This document shows, piece by piece, positions 32,197 through 40,508 of a stretch of 64,000 bases of DNA. The DNA is taken from assembly GCF_001424195.1 (NCBI RefSeq), contig NZ_LMOO01000008.1, positions 374,743 through 438,742 of the forward strand. Direction: 5' to 3'. Numbering within the stretch: the first letter of the stretch is position 1; each line of letters opens with the position of its first letter. The stretch is from Cellulomonas sp. Leaf334 (lineage in GTDB: Bacteria; Actinomycetota; Actinomycetes; Actinomycetales; Cellulomonadaceae). Position numbers and translations under genes: made by a program. The notes under the pieces are model-generated. The model was not told where the DNA came from. It saw only the letters and a program-made list of their open reading frames with translations, and made no database searches.

Positions 32197-33420
32197 TCAG
32201 GGTGCCAGCCCGCGCCGCAGCCGCGCCACCTGCACCCGGAGGTAGTCGCGCTCCGCGAGGCTCGTGGTCCCGTGCGACGCCTGCAGGAGCTGCTCGGCGG
32301 CCTCCTGCGGCCGGCCGGCCCGCTCCAGCAGGTGCCCTCGCACGGCGGCGAGACGGTGATGACCGGGGAGCCGGTCGTCGAGGGTCGCCAGCAGCGCCAG
32401 GCCGGCGTCGGGGCCATCGACCATCGCCAGCGCCACCGCGCGGTTGAGGGTGACCATCGGGTTGCCGGTCATCCGTTCCAGCAGGCCGTACAGCGCGAGC
32501 AGCTGCGGCCAGTCCGTCGCGTCGGTGCTCGGCGCCTCGTCGTGCACGGCGGCGATCGCGGCTTGCAGCTGGTACTCCCCCACGGCGCCGCGCGCGAGCG
32601 CGTCCTCGACGAGCGCGACGCCCTCGTCGACCATCACCCGGTCCCACAGCGCGCGGTCCTGGTCGGCCAGCGAGACCAGCTCGCCGTGCGGGCCCGTGCG
32701 GGCGGGCCGGCGGGCGTCGGTGAGCAGGACGAGGGCGAGCAGACCGGTGACCTCGGGGTCGTCGGGCAGGCTCGCGTGCAGGCTCCGGGTCAGGCGCAGG
32801 GCCTCCACGGCCAGGTCGGCGCGGGCCACCGTCGGACCGGTGGTGCTGGCGTAGCCCTCGTTGAACATCAGGTACAGGACGCGCAGGACGGCGCGGAGCC
32901 GCTCGGCGTACTCGTCCGCCGACGGCATCCGGAACGGCCCGTCGAGCTCGCGCAGCGTCCGGCGCGCGCGGCTCAGGCGCTGCGCCATCGTCGGCTCCGG
33001 GACCAGGAACGCGCGGGCGATCTCCGCCGTCGTCAGGCCGCCGACGGAGCGCAGCGTGAGCGCGACGGCCGACGCCGGGCTGAGCGCCGGGTGGCAGCAG
33101 CCGAACAGCAGGAGCAGGGAGTCGTCGTGACCGGAGGCCGCCGTCTCGACGGTCTCCATCGCGGCGAGCACCTCCTCGCGGCGTCGTCGCGCGTCCTCGC
33201 TGCGGTACCGGTCGACCAGCTTGTGCTGCCCGACGACGATCAGCCAGGCGCGGGGGTTGTCCGGCACCCCCTGCTCGGGCCACTGGGTGGCAGCCGCGAG
33301 CAGCGCGTCCTGGAGGGCGTCCTGCGCGTCCGCGAGGTCGCCGCACCGGCGGACCAGCACGCCGAGGACCTGCGGCGCGAGCTCGCGCAGCAGGTCCTCG
33401 GGGACCGGGTCACTCGGCAG
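32197..33420 (-). CDS. ECF42-type RNA polymerase sigma factor with C-terminal TPR-like extension
   Basis: 407 residues. Region 2 is seen in GDLADAQDALQDALLAAATQ and PRAWLIVVGQHKLVDRYRSE; region 4 in LTTAEIARAFLVPEPTMAQR. The long C-terminal part (DUF6596, beginning MPSADEYAERLRAVLRVLYL, including LMFNEGYASTTG) is typical of ECF42. That group is genetically linked to DGPF-motif proteins, and one overlaps the gene here by 11 bp. In-frame extension to CTG 33420, with GGAGG 9-10 bases upstream, restores the conserved DLLRELAPQVLGVLVRRCGD; no ATG, GTG or TTG precedes GTG 33360, which would truncate region 2. The start codon is thus uncertain. The regulon is unknown. Confidence 0.85.
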   Translation of the reverse strand: MPSDPVPEDLLRELAPQVLGVLVRRCGDLADAQDALQDALLAAATQWPEQGVPDNPRAWLIVVGQHKLVDRYRSEDARRRREEVLAAMETVETAASGHDDSLLLLFGCCHPALSPASAVALTLRSVGGLTTAEIARAFLVPEPTMAQRLSRARRTLRELDGPFRMPSADEYAERLRAVLRVLYLMFNEGYASTTGPTVARADLAVEALRLTRSLHASLPDDPEVTGLLALVLLTDARRPARTGPHGELVSLADQDRALWDRVMVDEGVALVEDALARGAVGEYQLQAAIAAVHDEAPSTDATDWPQLLALYGLLERMTGNPMVTLNRAVALAMVDGPDAGLALLATLDDRLPGHHRLAAVRGHLLERAGRPQEAAEQLLQASHGTTSLAERDYLRVQVARLRRGLAP

Positions 33421-33805
33421 GAGCGGGGGCCTCCATCAGGGCACGGACCTCGAACTCCTGACGCATCGGGGCGCCGTCGGGCCCGGGTGCCGCCGACGCC
33501 CGGGCGGCGATCGCGATGGCGCGGGCCTCGTCCTCGACGTCGACCATCCAGTACCCCGCGAGGAACTCCTTCGACTCCGCGAACGGCCCGTCGGTCACCA
33601 CGGGGGCGGACACCCCGTCGCTCGTGACGAACTTCGCGGTGTCCGGCCACGCGAGCCCCTGCCCGTCGACGAGCTCGCCGTTGGCCACCAGCTCCGCCCC
33701 GAGGTCCTGCTGGAACTGGATGTGGCGCCGGATGTCCTCCGGTGCCCACTCGTCGATCGGGGGGACCCCCTCGACGTAGTACTTCATCATCAGCATGTAC
33801 TTCAC
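33410..33805 (-). CDS. DGPF/YCII-related protein partnered with ECF42 sigma
   Basis: 131 residues, GTG start at 33805 reading VKYMLMMKYYVEG. It carries the defining VTDGPFAESKEFLAGYWMVD motif of YCII-like DGPF proteins, with the aspartate of the fold's active site. DGPF proteins are regularly encoded beside ECF42 sigma factors and are thought to take part in their control or be their main target, though the mechanism is not established. Its stop overlaps the start region of the sigma gene, suggesting translational coupling. It is divergent from the L,D-transpeptidase with a 132-bp intergenic region. Confidence 0.88.
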   Translation of the reverse strand: MKYMLMMKYYVEGVPPIDEWAPEDIRRHIQFQQDLGAELVANGELVDGQGLAWPDTAKFVTSDGVSAPVVTDGPFAESKEFLAGYWMVDVEDEARAIAIAARASAAPGPDGAPMRQEFEVRALMEAPAPAE

Positions 33806-33937
33806 CGTGCACTCCGTCCCTCGGGGCTGCTCTCGTCCGGTGGTCGGAGCCGCGCGCAGGTTCTCGACACGCATCCTGTCGGCAATCTGCCGACGACGAC
33901 AGGTGAGGTTTGGCTCCGGCGGGCACGCGGGCGCACC

Positions 33938-34825
33938 ATGGCAGCGATGACAAGGACACGCGTGGTGCGCGCGACGACGACGGCCGTGCTGGTGGCCGTC
34001 CTCGCGGGAGCCTGCGCGCAGGGGCCCGCGACCCCGGCGGCCCCGGTCCTCGTCGCCGCGCCCGTGGCCGTCGAGAAGCTCGCCGCACCGGCCGTCCCCC
34101 CGCCCCCCGCCGCGGACCTGAGCGCGCTGCCGGTCATCGACCTCCTGCACGTCGTCCCCGGCCTGCCTGGTCTCGACGGCCTCACGCAGCGGGAGAACCC
34201 CGACCCTGCGCTCGGCCGCTGGCAGACCGTCGTCGTGGTGCGCGAGACCGCGGGCCGCGTGGCCCCCGCCGGGGCGGCCGTCGGCGTCGTCCCACCCCTG
34301 ACGCTCGAGGTGCGGACCACTCTGCCCGTCATCGACCAGCGCGGCCGGTGGCTGCGCGTCATGGTCGCCACCCGCGGCGCCCTGCCCAGCCAGGACGTCG
34401 CGCAGACCAACGGCCGCAGCGTGTGGATCGACTCCGCCGACACCGAGGCGGCCGGTACCGACTGGTCGATCCAGGTGGACGTCGCCGCGCAGACGATCAC
34501 CGTCGACGACGGCACGACCGCCCACGTCCTGCCCGTGAAGGCCACCGGCGCCCCGGGCACACCCACTCCGCACGTCCCCGCGTTCCTGGTGGGCACCCGC
34601 TGGCTGCAGCCCGGTACGACGACGCCGCGCGTGCTCCTGCTCTCGACGCAGAGCGAGACGATCGACCACTACGACAAGCCGACCGGCACCGCCGTGACCG
34701 CCATCCACACGACGACCCTGCGTGGCGTGGGCGCCGTGTCGAACGGCTGCGTCCGGGTGGGTGACGACGTGCTCGACCTGGTCTGGCAGGCGCCCGCCGG
34801 GACGGTCGTCACGACCGTCGGCTGA
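33938..34825 (+). CDS. Secreted L,D-transpeptidase (YkuD domain)
   Basis: 295 residues. A Sec signal precedes a weak lipobox (LAGAC), so it may be a lipoprotein; a Pro/Ala-rich linker follows. The C-terminal YkuD domain spans WSIQVDVAAQTITVDDGTTA to the end and has the catalytic motif HTTTLRGVGAVSNGCVRVGD, with His and the SNGCVR cysteine intact. The family forms 3-3 peptidoglycan cross-links or attaches proteins to the wall. ATG 33938 is used; ATG 33947 is equally possible. It is divergent from the DGPF-sigma operon. Confidence 0.88.
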   Translation: MAAMTRTRVVRATTTAVLVAVLAGACAQGPATPAAPVLVAAPVAVEKLAAPAVPPPPAADLSALPVIDLLHVVPGLPGLDGLTQRENPDPALGRWQTVVVVRETAGRVAPAGAAVGVVPPLTLEVRTTLPVIDQRGRWLRVMVATRGALPSQDVAQTNGRSVWIDSADTEAAGTDWSIQVDVAAQTITVDDGTTAHVLPVKATGAPGTPTPHVPAFLVGTRWLQPGTTTPRVLLLSTQSETIDHYDKPTGTAVTAIHTTTLRGVGAVSNGCVRVGDDVLDLVWQAPAGTVVTTVG

Positions 34826-34869
34826 CCGTTCGACGAGCGCTCCCGCACGCCCGCACCTAGCCTCCGGGG

Positions 34870-35544
34870 ATGCGACCCCTGCCGCTCCGCCGCCGCGCGC
34901 TCCTGCGCGCGGCCGCGTTCGGGTTCGCGTTCACCGTCCCCGTCGCCGTGCTCGCGTACCTCGTGCGAGCCGAGGTCGACAGCGTCATCACCTTCGATCA
35001 GCGGTCCATCCAGGCCGCCACCGAGTACACGCGCGACCACCCGGGCGTGCACCAGGCGCTGCTCGTCTGGCAGGAGCTGTTCCAGGCGAGGTGGGTCAAC
35101 CTCGCCGCGACGCTGGTCTGCGTGTGGGTGTGGCGCCGGCACGGGCTGACCACCCGGGCGCTGTGGGCGTTCCTCACGATCATGGCCGCGTGGGCGCTCC
35201 AGCTCGGCGCCAAGGGGCTGGTCCAGCGGGCCCGCCCCGTCGTCGACGACGCCCTCGCGCACGCCCCCGGTTCCAGCTTCCCGTCGGGCCACGCGACGAA
35301 CACCGCAGCCGTCGCCCTCACCCTGACGCTGCTGCTCTGGCCCCTGCTCGGACCCCGCGGCCGCGTCGTCGTCCCGCTCGTGGCCGCTACCTGCACGATC
35401 CTGACCGCCGTCGACCGCGTGATGCTCGGCGTGCACTACCCCTCCGACGTCGTCGCAGGGATCGCCCTCGGGACCGCCCTCGCGGGTGCGTCCTACCTCG
35501 GCTACAGCGGCTGGTCCGCGACGGCCCCCGACCAGGAGAAGTGA
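34870..35544 (+). CDS. PAP2 superfamily membrane phosphatase (first of tandem pair)
   Basis: 224 residues with about six helices. The phosphatase motifs are KGLVQRARP (KxxxxxxRP), SSFPSGHATNTA (PSGH) and DRVMLGVHYPSDVVAG (normally SRxxxxxHxxxD; the Ser is Asp here). These enzymes dephosphorylate lipid phosphates such as phosphatidic acid or undecaprenyl diphosphate at the outer face of the membrane. The stop shares a base with the start of a second PAP2 gene, and the two differ clearly in sequence, so they are not a recent duplication. Confidence 0.87.
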   Translation: MRPLPLRRRALLRAAAFGFAFTVPVAVLAYLVRAEVDSVITFDQRSIQAATEYTRDHPGVHQALLVWQELFQARWVNLAATLVCVWVWRRHGLTTRALWAFLTIMAAWALQLGAKGLVQRARPVVDDALAHAPGSSFPSGHATNTAAVALTLTLLLWPLLGPRGRVVVPLVAATCTILTAVDRVMLGVHYPSDVVAGIALGTALAGASYLGYSGWSATAPDQEK

Positions 35545-36287
35545 TGCACACCTTCCTGCACCGCTACGAGCTGGACACGTCGGCCCCCACCCGCAAGGAG
35601 GCCTGGCGGGACTTCGCCGTCCGCGTCCTCCTGCCCGCGGTCGCCCTCTGGGCGGTCATCGTCGGCGTCGGGTTCCTCATCACCGGCCCCCTGGACAACC
35701 TGCCCGGCGAGGCCGCCGTCAACGAGTGGTTCGTCGAGCAGCGCACCTCCACGCTCGACGCGGTCACCGCGGTGCTGTCCGCCATCGGCACCACCGAGTT
35801 CATCATCGGCGCGTGCGTCCTGTTCGTCGCGCTCTTCTGGTGGCGCACCAAGCAGTGGTGGCTCGCGATCGTGCCGCCGCAGGCCATCGCCGTGCAGGCC
35901 ATCGTGTTCATGACCGCCGCCCTCGTCGTCGGCCGCGAACGCCCCGACGTCGAGAAGCTCGACGAGTCGCCGCCCACGTCCTCCTACCCCAGCGGCCACA
36001 CCGGCGCGTCGACCGCGTTCTACGTCGTCCTCGCGATGCTCGCCCAGCGCATCGAGCACCGAGCCCTGCGCATCGTCGTCACCGTCGTCTGCCTGCTCGT
36101 GCCCCTCGCCGTCGGCACCGCCCGCCTCTACCGCGGCATGCACAGCCTGTCCGACGTGACGATGGGCCTGCTCAACGGCCTGGTCTGCGCGTTCCTCGCC
36201 TGGAACTACCTGCGTCGGGACACGTCGTCGGCGGGCGCTGCAGTGTCGTCGGCGAAGCGCAGCCTGAGGTCAGTCGGGCGCTCGTAG
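35544..36287 (+). CDS. PAP2 superfamily membrane phosphatase (second of tandem pair)
   Basis: 247 residues. A longer N-terminal cytoplasmic segment precedes about six helices. Active-site motifs are VVGRERPDVEKLDE (the KxxxxxxRP region, shortened to GRERP), SSYPSGHTGASTAFY, and ARLYRGMHSLSDVTMG for the SRxxxxxHxxxD motif (again without Ser). The Ser/Ala-rich C-terminus is likely cytoplasmic. ATG 35544 overlaps the stop of the first PAP2 gene by one base, so both are made from one mRNA. Its 3' end overlaps a convergent gene by 18 bp. Confidence 0.86.
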   Translation: MHTFLHRYELDTSAPTRKEAWRDFAVRVLLPAVALWAVIVGVGFLITGPLDNLPGEAAVNEWFVEQRTSTLDAVTAVLSAIGTTEFIIGACVLFVALFWWRTKQWWLAIVPPQAIAVQAIVFMTAALVVGRERPDVEKLDESPPTSSYPSGHTGASTAFYVVLAMLAQRIEHRALRIVVTVVCLLVPLAVGTARLYRGMHSLSDVTMGLLNGLVCAFLAWNYLRRDTSSAGAAVSSAKRSLRSVGRS

Positions 36288-36875
36288 TCCCAGAGAGCCC
36301 AGCTCGAGGGTCGCCAGCGCCCGGACGACGTCCGGATCTCTCCTGCGCCAGGCGTTCGCCGGGTCCTCGCTCACCCTGGCAAGCGCTCGGACCGGCTGCG
36401 TCGCGAGGGCCCGGAGGGCGAACAGGTCCAGGTCGGCCGCGGAGTCAAGGATCCGCCCAGCTGCCCGGGCGCGTCCGACGAAACGGAGCCGGACCAGCAA
36501 CCAGACGCCCACGACCAACAGGATCGGGACCGCGGCGACCGTCAGCCCCAGCACCAACGCGATCTGGTGCGCCCCCTCCTGCACCTCCACACCCGCGTCC
36601 GCGATCGAGTCCGCCGCACCGCCGGCCGCGGTGAACGGCGCGCGCACGTCATCGCCGACCAGCGGGACGCGGGCGACCGTGTCGCCGGCGGAGGTCAGGC
36701 TCTCCGAGAGCGACGACCCGGCCGCCTCCAGCGTGCGCCCGGGCGCGGCGAGCTGGCCGACGACGTCGTAGACCTCCCGACCGGCACGGACCCACAGGAC
36801 CACCCAGCCGACGACGATCAGGTCGGCGACGATCTGGCGGGCACGTCGCCACGGAGTCTGCGCGTAGAGGATCAC
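36270..36875 (-). CDS. Hypothetical membrane protein with two helices
   Basis: 201 residues. Helix 1 (about 18-38, IVADLIVVGWVVLWVRAG) and helix 2 (about 108-130, IALVLGLTVAAVPILLVVGV) flank a 70-residue segment of coiled-coil-like Ser/Ala/Glu-rich sequence (GQLAAPGRTLEAAGSSLSES). The cytoplasmic tail includes LDLFALRALATQPVRALARV, a conserved-looking amphipathic region. No family recognised. GTG 36875 is the first start leading directly into the helix; the frame remains open upstream without a better start. Confidence 0.6.
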   Translation of the reverse strand: MILYAQTPWRRARQIVADLIVVGWVVLWVRAGREVYDVVGQLAAPGRTLEAAGSSLSESLTSAGDTVARVPLVGDDVRAPFTAAGGAADSIADAGVEVQEGAHQIALVLGLTVAAVPILLVVGVWLLVRLRFVGRARAAGRILDSAADLDLFALRALATQPVRALARVSEDPANAWRRRDPDVVRALATLELGSLGLRAPD

Positions 36876-36938
36876 GCGGACATCCTGGCGCGGACGTGAG
36901 CTGAGTGCCCGCCCGGTTCGTTCAACTAGAGTCGCTGT

Positions 36939-37499
36939 GTGCTTGCCTCCCGACGCGCCCTCCTGCCGACCTGCATCCTCCTGGTCGCGGGGGTCGTCGC
37001 ATCCTGCAGCGGCCCCGACGACACCACGCCCGCCACCCCGTCGGCCCCTGCGACGTCGGCCGAAGCCCCGTCGCCCAGCCCCACGTCGTCGACCGGCCTG
37101 ACCGCGGCCGACGAGGCCGAGGTGGCCGAGGCGTGGGAGAAGTACTGGGACGCACGCGTCGCGGCCTTCAACGGCCCGAACCCGGACCCTGCGCTCTGGG
37201 CGGGCTTCGCCGGCGACGAGATCATCGGGAGCGAGACGGCCGCCGCCCAGGACTACCTCGACAACGGCATCGTCTTCACCGGCGACGTGCGCACGTGGGA
37301 CGTCCGGGTCATCTCCGACGGGGACACACCGGTCCTGGTGGGCTGCGTCGACGAGTCGGGATGGACAGGGACCCAGAACGGCGCGGCGCTCCCTGCGCGG
37401 AACAACCCCGTCCACGCGCAGTCGTTCGGCCTCCAACGCACCGACGACGCCTGGCTCCTCACCTACGCGGTCGACCTTCCCGAGGGCATCACATGCTGA
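36939..37499 (+). CDS. Putative lipoprotein
   Basis: 186 residues. The signal peptide (VLASRRALLPTCILLVAGVV) ends in the lipobox VASC, so the protein is expected to be anchored to the outer face of the membrane. A Thr/Pro/Ser-rich spacer (residues 25-55) is followed by a globular domain with AEAWEKYWDARVAAFNGPNP, resembling small NTF2-like or ligand-binding lipoproteins of actinobacteria. GTG 36939 is the only start that gives a signal peptide. The 3' end overlaps the next gene by 7 bp, so the two secreted proteins are co-expressed. Confidence 0.75.
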   Translation: MLASRRALLPTCILLVAGVVASCSGPDDTTPATPSAPATSAEAPSPSPTSSTGLTAADEAEVAEAWEKYWDARVAAFNGPNPDPALWAGFAGDEIIGSETAAAQDYLDNGIVFTGDVRTWDVRVISDGDTPVLVGCVDESGWTGTQNGAALPARNNPVHAQSFGLQRTDDAWLLTYAVDLPEGITC

Positions 37500-38404
37500 C
37501 GCGCGTCCGGGCTGTGCTGCTGCTCCTGGCCGTCGCCGTCGCGCCACTCCTGATTGCGACGCCCGCCGCCGCGGCGACCTGCACGGTGGCCGTCGAGATG
37601 GCGAACGGAGCGATCCGCTACGAGACGGTCGAGTGCGGTTCCGACGGCGGGACCACCAACCCGGGCGGAGGAGGCGGGGGCGGCGAAGGCCCGTCGTGCT
37701 ACCTGGGGCGCAAGGAAGCGATGAACTACCAGCGGGGCTTCTGCGACGGCGCCCTGTCCTGCTACCAGTACGTTCCGGCGCCCTCGGCGTCCGACCCGAG
37801 CACCTGGCCCGCCAAGGACCCCGCTGTCTCCCCCGACGCGATCTGGTCCAACCAGGCCTGCTTCTCGCAGCCGCCCGCCGAGGCCCTGGTCAGCAACGAG
37901 TACCTCTGGGTGGAGCCCGGCGACGTGGTCGACCTCGAGGTCGAGGCGACCGTCGCCTACGGGAACCTCGCCACCCCGCCGTTCTCGCTCGCGTTCAACC
38001 CGCCACGCCTCGCCGTCGTCGACATCCCGACGTGGTTCTGGGCGGAGGGCGCGACGGCGGGAACCATCACCGGCAGCTCCGCGGCGGGCATGGTCGCGAG
38101 CGGCCGACCCCTGCACCTCGAGATCGACCCCGGCGACGGGAGCGGTACCCAGTCGTGCCCCTTCTCGACCGTGCAGAGCGACACCTGCGCGTCCACCTAC
38201 GAGCGGTCCTCCGCGCGGCAGACGCGCATCGTCGACGACCTCCCCGTCTACACGGCCCGCGCCCGCCTGGTCTACGCCGTCACCTACGCCTTCAACGGCG
38301 CCCCGATGACGATCACCGCCGCACCCGACACCCTCACCAGCCCTTGGCAGGAGGCGGCGGTGCCGGTCGCGGAGATCCAGACGCTCGTCGGCCCGCGCCC
38401 CTGA
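37493..38404 (+). CDS. Secreted hypothetical protein with Gly-rich linker
   Basis: 303 residues. Sec signal peptide with cleavage near ATPAAAA-TC. The mature part starts with a short domain (TCTVAVEMANGAIRYETVEC), then a polyglycine linker, then a cysteine-containing beta-rich domain of about 230 residues (WVEPGDVVDLEVEATVAYGN, FNPPRLAVVDIPTWFW). Six to eight cysteines suggest disulfides outside the cell. No named family is recognised. It overlaps the lipoprotein gene upstream, which implies a joint function at the cell surface. Confidence 0.7.
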   Translation: MLTRVRAVLLLLAVAVAPLLIATPAAAATCTVAVEMANGAIRYETVECGSDGGTTNPGGGGGGGEGPSCYLGRKEAMNYQRGFCDGALSCYQYVPAPSASDPSTWPAKDPAVSPDAIWSNQACFSQPPAEALVSNEYLWVEPGDVVDLEVEATVAYGNLATPPFSLAFNPPRLAVVDIPTWFWAEGATAGTITGSSAAGMVASGRPLHLEIDPGDGSGTQSCPFSTVQSDTCASTYERSSARQTRIVDDLPVYTARARLVYAVTYAFNGAPMTITAAPDTLTSPWQEAAVPVAEIQTLVGPRP

Positions 38405-38450
38405 CGCTCGCCGGCGTCGTCTCGCTCTCCCAGCTGAGGCCGTCCGTCCG

Positions 38451-38690
38451 TTACCGCCCGTTCGGGCGACGACGCCAGCGAGCTGCCACGCCGATGATCA
38501 GCAGACCGACCGCCGCGGTGAGAGCTCCCGCGACCTGCCAGCCGGGACGGTGCCCGGTGATGGGAGCGCAGTTCCCGACACACGCCACGGGTTCGATCCG
38601 GACCAGACCGGAGCCCTGCAGGAACCACAGCGCGCCCAGTGCCACGAGAGCCAGGCCGAACATCCCTGCTGCTATACGTACGTAGAGCAC
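38451..38690 (-). CDS. Small membrane protein
   Basis: 79 residues with two hydrophobic helices (MFGLALVALGALWFLQGSGL and VAGALTAAVGLLIIGVAARW), a loop with two cysteines (VACVGNCAP) and a basic tail. GTG 38690 is preceded by the purine-rich GGAAGAGAGAA. Similar two-helix actinobacterial proteins with a CxxxC loop are common, but no function is known to me. Confidence 0.6.
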   Translation of the reverse strand: MLYVRIAAGMFGLALVALGALWFLQGSGLVRIEPVACVGNCAPITGHRPGWQVAGALTAAVGLLIIGVAARWRRRPNGR

Positions 38691-38788
38691 TTCTCTCTTC
38701 CTTCGGTGAGCACCCCTCGTCCGCGCGCTGGCCGACGTCGAGGTGGCTGGTGGTCCACGGGGGTCCGCTTGATGCTCCTGGGACAGCG

Positions 38789-39727
38789 TCAGTGAGCCGC
38801 GTCCAGACGGGCTCGTTCCTCACTGGTGAGCTCTGTGGTCGCACCCTCCCACGCGAGCTCCAGCTGCCCGACCGTGCTTCCGCCGATGATGGGTACCAGG
38901 TGGGGTGAACCACCCGTCAGCCACGACAGCACCACCTGTCCGCGTGTGAGTCCCCGGGCGGCGGCCACCTCGTCGAGAGCGGCAAGCCGCCTGGCGTTGC
39001 CGGGGTGGTCGTACTCGGGCCCCCAGGTCCGGTCCGGGCGGTCGTAGGCGCCGAGCAACAGCGCGGTGTAGACCCACCCGGTGATCTCCGGCCGGCGGAG
39101 GAGGAGCTCGAGCCCGTCGACGGAGAGCATGCCCAGCGGCATCGGCTGGCCGACGACGTCGGCGCCGGGGAGTGCCTGCAGGTACGAGTAGCGCTGCTGA
39201 TACGCCGTGGGCGCGGGCAGCCCCGTGCGGGCGGCGCGCCAGCAGATCTCCTCGACCGCGAACGACGGGTGGTTCGAGACGCCGTACGCGCCCACCACCC
39301 CCTCACTCACCAACGACCCGAAGACGCCTACCGTCTCGTCCAGAGGCGTCATGCGGTCCTCGACGTGCGCCCAGAGCAGGTCGACGCGGTCGACGCCCAA
39401 GCGATCCAGACTTCCGCTGATGCCCGTGCGGACGGCCCGCTCCGACAAGCCCTCGAGGTCGTCGGGAAACCCGCCTGGGCGATTCGGTTGGGCACCGACC
39501 TTGGTGCTCAGCCTCACCGGCGCGCCTGCGTTCACCTCCAGCCAGCGGCCCAGCGCCGCCTCGCTCTGCCCCCCGAGCCCGGACGGGTCCTCCCAGAACG
39601 AGTAGTTGTCCGAGGTGTCGAGCCAGGTGCCGCCCAGCTCGACGAATCGATCCAGCAGTGCAAAGGCGTGCTCGTCGTCGAGACGGGTGCCGAAGTACAT
39701 GGTCCCCAGAACGAGTGGTGTCGTCAT
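38789..39727 (-). CDS. Aldo/keto reductase
   Basis: 312 residues, TIM-barrel NADPH-dependent reductase of carbonyl compounds. The catalytic tetrad is visible: Asp and Tyr in WLDTSDNYSFW, Lys in RLSTKVGAQ, His in DLLWAHVED. The C-terminal cofactor-binding part includes VPIIGGSTVGQLELAWEGAT. It belongs to the general AKR (Tas/YajO-like) group; the substrate is unknown. A MerR-type promoter overlaps the start, so the mRNA may be nearly leaderless, and expression probably responds to an electrophile, metal or drug. It is the last chromosomal gene before the island. Confidence 0.9.
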   Translation of the reverse strand: MTTPLVLGTMYFGTRLDDEHAFALLDRFVELGGTWLDTSDNYSFWEDPSGLGGQSEAALGRWLEVNAGAPVRLSTKVGAQPNRPGGFPDDLEGLSERAVRTGISGSLDRLGVDRVDLLWAHVEDRMTPLDETVGVFGSLVSEGVVGAYGVSNHPSFAVEEICWRAARTGLPAPTAYQQRYSYLQALPGADVVGQPMPLGMLSVDGLELLLRRPEITGWVYTALLLGAYDRPDRTWGPEYDHPGNARRLAALDEVAAARGLTRGQVVLSWLTGGSPHLVPIIGGSTVGQLELAWEGATTELTSEERARLDAAH

Positions 39728-39734
39728 GTTCAGG

Positions 39735-39765
39735 AGTGAACTCCCTGTAGTGCGCTCCAGGTCAA
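39735..39765 (-). promoter_or_regulatory. MerR-type promoter/operator of the aldo/keto reductase gene
   Basis: On the minus strand TTGACC (39765-39760) and TTCACT (39740-39735) are separated by 19 bp, the over-long spacing of MerR-regulated promoters. The spacer carries the dyad CCTGGAGCGCACTACAGG. Predicted transcription starts about at the ATG (39727). No merR-like gene is in the window. Confidence 0.6.
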
Positions 39766-39841
39766 GTGTGATTGCGCGGACTGATGGCCTACACCGTCGG
39801 AGAGACCTCGAGGAGGTCAGGTAGGGAGTGAAAAGGGAGTG

Positions 39842-39913
39842 GCGGGAACGACGAAGGACCCCACAGCCGCATGTTCATGCGGGTGGGGCCCTTCGACTGG
39901 CGGTAGCGGTGGG
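39842..39913. repeat. Left attachment repeat of the island
   Basis: 72-bp copy matching 57803-57874 with two mismatches, both in the hairpin loop region (39874 and 39878 area). It contains a copy of the tRNA-Ser terminator hairpin (39853-39894) and the last 15 nt of the tRNA (TGGCGGTAGCGGTGGG on the plus strand), after which homology stops abruptly. Confidence 0.88.
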
Positions 39914-40508
39914 CTTGGGTCGCTTGTCTTAGACGAGGTTGGCTCGGTCCGACGATCTCGCATCTGACCTGGTCGGACATGACCTCGGATCGTGTAACGC
40001 GTTGTACGTTCTCGGACCTGATTGGACGTCAAAGAGGAGGGCAACCGGCGACCTTCTAGCGGTGGGAACACTTAGAGGCGCTGAACCGATAGCGGAGCAC
40101 AAGAGGCTGTCGGAGGTCCGGGTCAGGGGTGGCGCCAGCCATCACGCAGTGACGCCGTAGGCGCCCTTGACGCGGAGTGGAGACGGCCGGATGCTCGGCG
40201 GTCGGTGCGGGGCCGGGCGTCAGGACAGTGCAAGAGCGCGGTGCAAGCAGGCGGTTCCGGGGAAGATTCGGGACCGCCTTCGGCATGCTCGAGGTCGGCT
40301 GGAGGGGTGGGGTGCGCGCAGCGAGCTTGCGAGCGGAGCGCGGGGCCCCGCCCCGGAGGCCGACCCGCGCGGCGGAGCCGCGCGCTTGAGTCAGTAAGGA
40401 AAGTTCTCACGAAGCGGGTCCGGACCGAATAGGCCGCGGCGACGTCGACGAGGCTCGGCGAGCGTTGCATCGTCGAGGTAGGACGTGGGCTGGGGACTAA
40501 CGACGAGG
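39914..40508. other. Gene-free left end of the island with GC-rich hairpins
   Basis: No convincing gene in 595 bp. The stretch 40316-40387 has dense dyads: CGGGGCCCCG at 40341-40350 and CGCGCGGC/GCCGCGCG arms at 40366-40373 and 40377-40384 around GGA. A transfer or replication locus is possible in an AICE, but no known clt or ori motif is recognised. Confidence 0.4.
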
